Assembly: GCF_001465545.3 (NCBI RefSeq)
Contig: NZ_CP013480.3
Coordinates: forward strand, 5,952,001 to 6,016,000
Source: Pandoraea norimbergensis
GTDB lineage: Bacteria; Pseudomonadota; Gammaproteobacteria; Burkholderiales; Burkholderiaceae
DNA: 64,000 nt
Reading direction: 5' to 3'
The notes beneath the pieces are model-generated. The model was not told the DNA's origin. It ran no database searches and was given only the letters and a program-made list of their open reading frames with translations. Below are positions 57,934 to 64,000 of this stretch, piece by piece (position 1 is the first letter of the stretch; the number at the start of each line of letters is the position of its first letter). A program made the translations under genes and the position numbers.

Positions 57934-59320
57934 CCTGCGCGTCAGACTGCTGATGTGGCTGATGCTGCCGCTCTCGCTCTACATCGGCGCGAGCGCGTGG
58001 CTGGCCTATCGCAGCGCCCACGACACGGCCGAACTCGTACAGGACCGCGCACTGCTCACCTCGGCGCAAGTCATCGCCGGGCAGATCGCGTGGGTGGACG
58101 GTGCGCTGCGGGCAAGCGTGCCGCCGTCGGCGCTGGAGTTGTTTGCGTCTCCGGCGCACGACCGCGTGTTCTATCAGGTCATCACGGAGCGCGGTCAATT
58201 GCTTGCCGGGCCGCCCGACTTTCCGCACCCGGCGCTGTTCCCGGCCACGGTGCCGACTTATTCCAACGTGACTTACAACGGCGAGCCGCTGCGCGTGATC
58301 AGTTTCGTGCGCACGATGTACGACTCGGGCACGCCGCACCGCGTCGCGGTGGTGGTCGCCGAGACGATGTACGCGCACGACCGGATGCTCGCGGAATTGT
58401 GGGAGCCGTCGCTGCACCGGCAGATCGCCATGGCTGCGCTGGCGGCCTTGCTGGTGCTGATCGGGCTGACGGTCGAGCTGCATCCGCTCATCCGGCTGAA
58501 AGACGAAGTGGCCGGACGCTCGCCGCAGGAGCTGGTGCCGATTCGCGCCGGGCAATTGCAGACCGAGCTGCGTCCGATCGTCGATGCCATTAATTTGTGC
58601 ATCCAGCGGCTCTCCGCGCAGGCGCAGCAGCAACGGCGTTTCGTGGCCGACGCCGCACACCAGTTGCGCACACCGCTCACCCTGCTCGACACCCAATTGC
58701 AGTTCGCCGCCCAGCTCGACGATCGGGCCGCGCTGGCCGACGTGCTCACCGCCATGCAGACCAGCAGCCGCGGGTTGGCCGACCTGACCAACAAATTGTT
58801 ATTGCTGTCGCAGGCAGAGGCCGCCGACACCCCGGCGTTCTCGCGCTCGCGGGTCGATCTCGTGGCGGTGGCGGCGGGCGTGCTTGAAGAGCTGGTCGCG
58901 CTGGCGCAGCGGCGCAACATCGATCTGGGTTTCGAATCGGCCCACACGCACGTGTGGGTGGCCGGCAACGGCGGCCTCTTTCATGCGATGGTCATGAATC
59001 TTGTCGACAATGCGATCCGCTACATCCACGAGGGCGGACGCGTCACCGTGGCCATCGACAGCGCGGACCATGTCGCGCACTTGCGAGTGATCGACGACGG
59101 CCCCGGCATTCACGCCGAAGCGCGTCAGCGCGTGTTCGAGCGCTTCTATCGCAACGCGCCGCCGGGCCAGCCGGGCACCGGCCTGGGGCTCGCCATCGTC
59201 AAGGAAATCGTTGCCGCCAGTCACGGCACCGTCACGCTCTCGCCGGGCGAGGACGGGCGCGGCCTGATCGTGACCGTGTCGCTACCGCTCAGTTCGGAGG
59301 CCGAAAGCAACGCCCGATAG
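57926..59320 (+). CDS. Sensor histidine kinase (TctE-like)
   Basis: A 464-residue membrane kinase. Two membrane segments (about 8-28 and 166-184) flank a periplasmic sensor region of about 135 residues. The dimerisation domain has the phosphoacceptor H245 in ADAAHQLRTPLTLLDTQ; the ATPase domain has NLVDNAIRY, DDGPGI and GTGLGLAIVKEIV. It overlaps its regulator gene. The periplasmic size fits a TctE-type 2-carboxylate or aromatic acid sensor. Confidence 0.93.
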   Translation: MLSLRVRLLMWLMLPLSLYIGASAWLAYRSAHDTAELVQDRALLTSAQVIAGQIAWVDGALRASVPPSALELFASPAHDRVFYQVITERGQLLAGPPDFPHPALFPATVPTYSNVTYNGEPLRVISFVRTMYDSGTPHRVAVVVAETMYAHDRMLAELWEPSLHRQIAMAALAALLVLIGLTVELHPLIRLKDEVAGRSPQELVPIRAGQLQTELRPIVDAINLCIQRLSAQAQQQRRFVADAAHQLRTPLTLLDTQLQFAAQLDDRAALADVLTAMQTSSRGLADLTNKLLLLSQAEAADTPAFSRSRVDLVAVAAGVLEELVALAQRRNIDLGFESAHTHVWVAGNGGLFHAMVMNLVDNAIRYIHEGGRVTVAIDSADHVAHLRVIDDGPGIHAEARQRVFERFYRNAPPGQPGTGLGLAIVKEIVAASHGTVTLSPGEDGRGLIVTVSLPLSSEAESNAR

Positions 59321-59689
59321 GGCACACGGCGAAGATACCGGCACCGAAAGTGCACACGTAAACCCGGGCGAGCGACTGAAAGAAAATAACAAGCGTATGA
59401 AGTCGCGATAAAAATTAAGGCGTTACAATTGTTTAGATCGGAAATGTCGTTTGAAACATACGCTCGACTGGATGCGCTAGGACAAACCCTGATATATTTG
59501 GGGCCATCGTAGAATCCTCCTCAAGCAAGTGGAAACTTCTTGATCCAAATCAATTAGTTACACTTCGCTGTCAACCATGCGGGTACCCGCCGCGTGTAAT
59601 TGTGACGAAATGTAAAGTTTGTTAAATTGAATGTGGGTCTCGCCGCGTGGGTTGTGGCACGAGACTTTTTCTCTCAGGGATTTATCTCC
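59321..59689. other. AT-rich regulatory region upstream of the soluble kinase
   Basis: No gene. It is clearly AT-richer than its surroundings and holds a perfect FNR-type site (59540-59553) and a TGTAAT -10-like element (59595-59600). Confidence 0.7.
59540..59553. promoter_or_regulatory. FNR/CRP-family binding site
   Basis: TTGAT-CCAA-ATCAA, a perfect match to the FNR consensus TTGAT-N4-ATCAA. Its centre is about 61 bases upstream of the start predicted from TGTAAT at 59595-59600, the class I FNR distance. Confidence 0.75.
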
Positions 59690-60604
59690 ATGCCGTATCT
59701 CGTCGATCCTGCCGCACAGGCTGCGAGACGTCGCGTGTCGCTTGACGATGCGTTGCACTCGCGTGCCGTGACGCCGGTATCGGACCTGCCCGCCACAAGT
59801 GGCGCGGCGCTGCCACACGAGGCGCCCGAGCCGGCCTTGCGCCCTGCGCGCGCCGCCGTGGCACGTCCGCTCGCACAGTCGGTAGCCCGAAAGATCGATG
59901 CCGCACGCGAAGCCGAGCGCACGCGTATCGCACAAGAGATGCACGACGGGCTGGGCGCCCAGCTCACGGCATTGCAACTGGTTGTGGCGCGCCTGTCGGC
60001 GCGAGCGCCGACTGACGCCGCCGAATGGCAATCCCTTTGCTCCCAGATTCAGAACGCCGCCAACGCGGCACAAGATGCCGCTGATGAACTCGTCGGCCGC
60101 CACCGTCCGCCTGCGCTCGACACGGGCCTCGTACCAGCACTGCGCGTGTGGCTGCGCGGCTTTGGCGAGCAAAGCGGCCTCACGTGCATCTGGCGCTGCG
60201 ACGACATCACGCGCGAGCGCGTGACAAACCTCACCCCCGATGCAATGCTCGCGCTGTACCGCATTGCACAGGAAGCGCTGACTAACGTCGCTCGGCACGC
60301 ACGCGCTACGCGTGTGGTCGTGGCGCTCGATAGCAGCCACCGTTCACTCAAACTTACGATTTCCGACGACGGTTGCGGCGTAGCCCGCGGCGCGCGTCGC
60401 AAGCACGGACATTTCGGACTGGTTGGTATGCGCGAGCGCTGTACGGCGCTCGGCGGCACGCTACGTATTGGCAGTGTTCAAGGATCGGGGACGCTCGTGA
60501 GCGCACGTCTTCCCTGGCACCAGATCCTGTCGGTCCCGACAGCAGCGCTCGCTGCCGGTCTCAAAGCCCCGGAATCGCTTGCCCTTCACGGATACGCATC
60601 ATGA
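59690..60604 (+). CDS. Soluble NarX-type sensor histidine kinase
   Basis: A 304-residue kinase with no membrane segment and no recognisable input domain. The first 65 residues are low complexity. The HisKA_3 phosphoacceptor H85 lies in RIAQEMHDGLGAQLTALQL, and the ATPase domain has ALYRIAQEALTNVARHA, ISDDGCGV and GHFGLVGMRERC. Because it lacks a sensor, it is probably fed by expression level, redox state or another protein. ATG 59690 is used; an upstream ATG at 59627 lacks a ribosome-binding site. It overlaps the next gene by four bases. Confidence 0.88.
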   Translation: MPYLVDPAAQAARRRVSLDDALHSRAVTPVSDLPATSGAALPHEAPEPALRPARAAVARPLAQSVARKIDAAREAERTRIAQEMHDGLGAQLTALQLVVARLSARAPTDAAEWQSLCSQIQNAANAAQDAADELVGRHRPPALDTGLVPALRVWLRGFGEQSGLTCIWRCDDITRERVTNLTPDAMLALYRIAQEALTNVARHARATRVVVALDSSHRSLKLTISDDGCGVARGARRKHGHFGLVGMRERCTALGGTLRIGSVQGSGTLVSARLPWHQILSVPTAALAAGLKAPESLALHGYAS

Positions 60605-61260
60605 CGCTTAGAGTGCTCATCGTCGACGACCACGCCATCGTGCGCCAGGGCGTCCGGCAGTTGCTCTCCGATAGCGGGAGCATCGCCGTCATCGGCGAAG
60701 CCGATTGCGGCGCGGAAGCGCTGGAGATGACAGAAGCCGCGCAGTGGGACATCGTCCTGCTCGATATTTCGCTACCCGACACGAACGGTCTCGAGATTCT
60801 CAAGACCCTGCGACGCAAACACCCGCGCCTGCCGGTGATGATCTTCAGTATGTACGGCGAAGGTCAGTTTGCTTTGCGTGCACTCAAGGCCGGTGCTGCC
60901 GGTTATTTGAGCAAACGATCGAACGCCCAGCAGTTGGTGTCGGCCGTGCGTCAGGTTGCAGCGGGACGCAAGTACGTGAGCCCGATGGTGGCCGAGACGC
61001 TGGCCGATTATCTCGGACCGGATGCCGACCAGCCGCCGCACGAACGTCTGTCCGATCGTGAATACCAGACGCTGTGCATGATCGGCTCGGGCAAGCGCCT
61101 GACCGACATCGCCAACGCGCTCTCGCTCTCGGTGAAGACCGTCAGCGTGTACCGCACGCGCCTGCTTGAGAAGATGCGACTGAACAACAATGCCGAGCTC
61201 ACGTATTACGTGATGCAACACGGGCTGGTCAGTGCCGAGATGGGCCCGATGTGCGCCTGA
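60601..61260 (+). CDS. NarL/FixJ-family response regulator
   Basis: A 219-residue regulator. The receiver domain has VLIVDDHAIVRQGVRQLL, phosphoacceptor D55 in LLDISLPD, and MYGEGQFALRALKAGAAGYLSKRS. The C-terminal LuxR-type helix-turn-helix reads LSDREYQTLCMIGSGKRLTDIANALSLSVKTVSVYRTRLLEKM. Its start overlaps the kinase stop (ATGA). It lies upstream of fliC on the same strand, separated by a terminator. Confidence 0.93.
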   Translation: MTLRVLIVDDHAIVRQGVRQLLSDSGSIAVIGEADCGAEALEMTEAAQWDIVLLDISLPDTNGLEILKTLRRKHPRLPVMIFSMYGEGQFALRALKAGAAGYLSKRSNAQQLVSAVRQVAAGRKYVSPMVAETLADYLGPDADQPPHERLSDREYQTLCMIGSGKRLTDIANALSLSVKTVSVYRTRLLEKMRLNNNAELTYYVMQHGLVSAEMGPMCA

Positions 61261-61311
61261 TCTTGCGTCTAACTTGCGCCTAAGTTAGTAAGCGCAAACC
61301 GTAACATCCCT

Positions 61312-61341
61312 ATTGCCGCCCCTCGGGCGGCAATATTTTTT
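61312..61341 (+). terminator. Intrinsic terminator after the NarL-type regulator
   Basis: Perfect 10-base arms ATTGCCGCCC and GGGCGGCAAT with a CTC loop, followed by ATTTTTTC, 52 bases after the stop. Confidence 0.9.
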
Positions 61342-61590
61342 CATCCCCGCAAAAAATATTTTGCACGCGGCGCCCGGTCTCGCGGCGCCCGGCAATGTCG
61401 ACCTGAGCGCCACAGTGTGCAGCGCAGGCCGTTACCTCTCCGAGCCTTACCGGACTTGAATTGGCGGCACTTTGCCCCTTTCCTTGCCGGATCAATCGTG
61501 GAGGAATTTCGTAGACTGGCTTACTAGCGTTTTTCCGACATCGACGACGCCAGTCGATGGGGGGCGGCAGAGCATTTTGCAAAACCACCC

Positions 61591-61617
61591 TAAATTTTCC
61601 CAAAGGCCGTCCGATAT
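61591..61617 (+). promoter_or_regulatory. Sigma-28 (FliA) promoter of fliC
   Basis: TAAATTTT (61591-61598), 11-base spacer, TCCGATAT (61610-61617), against consensus TAAAGTTT-N11-GCCGATAA. The leader would be about 85 bases. Confidence 0.82.
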
Positions 61618-61678
61618 CCCCTACAACGGCGGCTTTCGGCGAATGGCTGTAAGGCCAAAGTTACGGCACTTACGCCGG

Positions 61679-61706
61679 AGCCAAAAATTTTGGGAAAGGA
61701 GTGGCT
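61679..61706 (+). promoter_or_regulatory. Hairpin enclosing the fliC ribosome-binding site
   Basis: AGCCA (61679-61683) can pair with TGGCT (61702-61706), placing AAGGAG in the loop and the stem three bases before the ATG. An internal palindrome CCAAAA-A-TTTTGG adds alternative pairing. GGA occurs in the loop and at the stem base, as in CsrA sites. Confidence 0.35.
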
Positions 61707-61708
61707 AA

Positions 61709-63121
61709 ATGTCATCTGTCATCAATACCAATATCTTCTCGCTGGTTGCTCAACGTAACCTGAATACGTCGCAATCGGGCCTGCAGACCTCGATCACCCG
61801 TCTGTCGTCGGGCATGCGCATCAACAGCGCTGCTGACGATGCCGCCGGCCTCGCGATCACGGACCGTATGTCGGCCCAGATCAACGGCACGCAGCAAGCT
61901 CAGCGCAACGCCAACGACGGTATCTCGCTGGTGCAAACCGCTGCGGGCGCCCTGTCGTCGATCACGGACAACCTGCAACGTATCCGTACGCTGGCCGTTC
62001 AGTCGACGAACTCGACGAACTCGGCTTCGGACCGCGCTGCACTGGACCAAGAAGTTCAACAGCGTCTGGCTGAAGTGAACCGCCTGGCAACGCAAACGTC
62101 GTTCAACGGCCTGAACGTTCTCGACGGCTCGATGGGCACGGCGAACTTCCAAGTCGGCGCCAACGCAGGCCAGACCATCTCGGTCAACCTGCAACAAAGC
62201 ATGACCATCGCCAGCATCGGCTCGGTCGCACAAACGACCTCGGCGACCAACCCGCTGAGCTTCACGGTTGCTGCACTGAGCGTTCAGCTGGGCGCAGGCA
62301 CGGCAGTCAACGTCAAGGCCGGCACGTACAACAGCTCGGCAGACCTGGCAACGGCCATCAACACGGCTGCACAAAGCGCCGGTTTCACGGGCAACGTCGC
62401 ATCGGTCAACTCGTCGGGCGAAATCGCCATCACCAACACCGACCCGGCACAAACGCTGACGGTGGCTGGTGCTGACGCCACGACGCTGGGCATGGCTGTT
62501 GCCGCTGCCGCATCGGGTTCGACGACCACGTCGACGGCTGTCGCTTCCACGTTCTCGCAAACGCTGGCAACGGGTGATCTGGTCCTGACCGTCAACGGCA
62601 AGGCCACGAACATCACCGGCAAGATGAACAGCGCCACCGACCTGGCCAACGCGATCAACTCGTCGAACAGCGGCGTGAACGCGTATGTCGACACCACGGG
62701 CAAGATGCACCTGAGCTCGGGTTCGTCGTTCCAGATCAGCGGCGGTACGGCGGCAACGCTGACCAAGCTGGGCCTGCCGACGGCTGCTACGACGTACGCT
62801 ACGAGCGGTAGCCTGGCTCAAGCCGACGTGAAGACGGTCAACAGCGCCACGCTGATGCTGTCGCAAATCGACTCGGCCATCGGCACCGTTGACACGCTGC
62901 AATCGACCCTGGGCGCCATTCAAAACCGCTTCCAGTCGACGATTTCGAGCCTGTCGACCACGACGCAGAACTTGACCTCGGCGCGTTCGGGCGTGCAAGA
63001 CACGGACTACGCTGCTGAAACGGCTAACCTGACCAAGTCGCAGATCCTGCAACAAGCAGGCATCTCGATGCTGGCTCAGGCAAACCAACTGCCGCAACAA
63101 GTGCTTAAGCTTCTCCAGTAA
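61709..63121 (+). CDS. fliC: Flagellin
   Basis: A 470-residue flagellin. The N-terminal D0/D1 region is canonical (VINTNIFSLVAQRNLNTSQ, ITRLSSGMRINSAADDAAGLAITDRM), as is the C-terminal region (ILQQAGISMLAQANQLPQQVLKLL). The central 180-390 part is a variable Ala/Thr/Ser-rich domain. It polymerises as the flagellar filament after export by the flagellar type III system. AAGGAG precedes the ATG. Unlike its neighbours the gene favours T-ending codons such as GCT and GTT, as expected for high expression. Confidence 0.97.
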   Translation: MSSVINTNIFSLVAQRNLNTSQSGLQTSITRLSSGMRINSAADDAAGLAITDRMSAQINGTQQAQRNANDGISLVQTAAGALSSITDNLQRIRTLAVQSTNSTNSASDRAALDQEVQQRLAEVNRLATQTSFNGLNVLDGSMGTANFQVGANAGQTISVNLQQSMTIASIGSVAQTTSATNPLSFTVAALSVQLGAGTAVNVKAGTYNSSADLATAINTAAQSAGFTGNVASVNSSGEIAITNTDPAQTLTVAGADATTLGMAVAAAASGSTTTSTAVASTFSQTLATGDLVLTVNGKATNITGKMNSATDLANAINSSNSGVNAYVDTTGKMHLSSGSSFQISGGTAATLTKLGLPTAATTYATSGSLAQADVKTVNSATLMLSQIDSAIGTVDTLQSTLGAIQNRFQSTISSLSTTTQNLTSARSGVQDTDYAAETANLTKSQILQQAGISMLAQANQLPQQVLKLLQ

Positions 63122-63277
63122 GCGCCTGTTTGGCATGGTGTAACGCCCGGCGGCAACTCGGCCGGGCCGCCGGCGGCGCCACCTTCACGGGGGGCGTCGC
63201 CGCAAGCATTACAAAGGCAGTATTTTTTGCGCCGGCGTTTTGCGCGTTGAGCAACTATTTTAAAGAGTGAGCAATTT

Positions 63278-64000
63278 ATGGCGACTACCGGCAGTTCTAC
63301 AACGGGCTCTATTTCGTCACCGGGCATTGGCTCCGGGCTGGACGTCAACGCGCTCGTCACCAGTCTGATGCAGCCGGCCACGCAAAAGCTCAACTTGCTC
63401 AAGTCGCAAGAGGCCAGCTACCAGACGAAGGTGTCGGCACTCGGCAGTCTGCAATCGGCGCTCAGCTCGTTCCAATCGTCACTGTCGAACCTGTCCTCGG
63501 CGTCGTCGTTCCTGCAAATGACTGCGACCCCGGGCGATGCTACGTTCCTGACGGCGTCGGCCGATACCACGGCGAAAGCGGGCAGCTACACGATCAACAC
63601 GACCCAATTGGCGCAGGCGCAAAGCCTGTCGACGAACGGCGTGTCGGATCCCGCCGCCTCGATCGGCAGCGGCACGACCACCAAGCTGACCTTCAGCTTC
63701 GGCACGATTTCGGGCGGCACGCTCGCCAACGGCACGTACACCGGCGCGAGCTTCTCGCCGAACGCGCAGCAGTCGCCGTTCACCGTGACGATCTCGAACA
63801 CGAACAACTCGCTGCAAGGCATTCGCGACGCCATCAACGCCGCCAACGGCGGTGTGACGGCCACGATCGTGAATGACGGCAGCGCCACGCCGAACCGGTT
63901 GGTGCTGACCTCCACGCAGACCGGTCAGACGATGAGCATGAAAGTCGACGTCGCTGCCGGCGGCGACAGCACGCTCACGAACATGCTGGCGTACGACCCC
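63278..64000 (+). CDS. fliD: Flagellar filament cap protein, partial
   Basis: The first 241 codons of FliD; the gene runs off the window. FliD caps the filament and inserts flagellin subunits. The N-terminal text ISSPGIGSGLDVNALVTSLMQPATQKLNLLKSQEASYQTKVSALGSLQSALSSFQ is canonical, and the D2-type repeats begin at about residue 100. AAAGAG precedes ATG 63278. It follows fliC after 156 bases; that gap holds a GC-rich inverted sequence but no clear terminator. Confidence 0.95.
   Translation, partial: MATTGSSTTGSISSPGIGSGLDVNALVTSLMQPATQKLNLLKSQEASYQTKVSALGSLQSALSSFQSSLSNLSSASSFLQMTATPGDATFLTASADTTAKAGSYTINTTQLAQAQSLSTNGVSDPAASIGSGTTTKLTFSFGTISGGTLANGTYTGASFSPNAQQSPFTVTISNTNNSLQGIRDAINAANGGVTATIVNDGSATPNRLVLTSTQTGQTMSMKVDVAAGGDSTLTNMLAYDP

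Overview
The window is a GC-rich chromosomal segment from a beta-proteobacterium of the Burkholderiales, most likely Pandoraea or a close relative. This rests on gene content and order: adjacent hemE and priA with a trifunctional putA just beyond, a gcvTHP operon under a tandem glycine riboswitch, the yraN/diaA/dolP/rsmI cluster, SorAB-type sulfite dehydrogenase, and fliC/fliD. The genus is inferred. No rRNA operon, prophage, insertion sequence or CRISPR array was seen. One tRNA, tRNA-Arg(CCG), was found.

Layout. 0-2.2 kb: flavocytochrome c sulfide dehydrogenase (fccAB). 2.3-5.3 kb: envelope and replication housekeeping genes (dolP, diaA, yraN, rsmI). 5.5-6.1 kb: a Phd/RelE-type toxin-antitoxin pair. 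6.1-9.0 kb: an ABC importer of the PF04392 type. 9.5-18.5 kb: rlpA, a metallo-beta-lactamase-fold hydrolase, a DnaQ-fold exonuclease, an ArsC-like protein, a dienelactone-hydrolase fusion, a TonB-like lipoprotein, hyi, a possible minus-strand small RNA, a CoA-binding protein, an esterase and a PheC-like protein. 18.8-31 kb: hemE, priA, sorAB, an orphan PilV-type pilus-tip protein, and putA with a PutA-type operator. 31.4-42.7 kb: putP, an orphan amino-acid binding protein, and a glycine/serine catabolism block (AGCS symporter, sdaA, gcvP, gcvH, gcvT, riboswitch and promoter). 42.8-50 kb: a zinc-ribbon membrane protein, rep helicase, a phosphoesterase, a diheme cytochrome c5, tRNA-Arg, and an orphan flgH with a lipoprotein partner. 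50.3-59.3 kb: two membrane-kinase two-component systems flanking a SYLF lipoprotein and a NitT/TauT-type ABC importer. 59.5-64 kb: an FNR-type site, a soluble NarX/NarL-type pair, then fliC with a sigma-28 promoter and the start of fliD.

The genes group around several tasks. fccAB and sorAB oxidise sulfide and sulfite and pass electrons to cytochromes. putA and putP take up and burn proline. The AGCS symporter, gcvTHP and sdaA form a glycine/alanine to serine to pyruvate route sensed by the riboswitch. The last part joins regulation to flagellin.

A recurring oddity is short tandem arrays with 9- or 12-base units at gene ends, in signal peptides and in linkers. Unit sequences differ from place to place. 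The points most worth a second look are these arrays, the orphan terminator and hairpin near 15.7 kb, the orphan PilV-like gene, the orphan flgH pair beside a tRNA, and the FNR site ahead of the soluble two-component pair near fliC.
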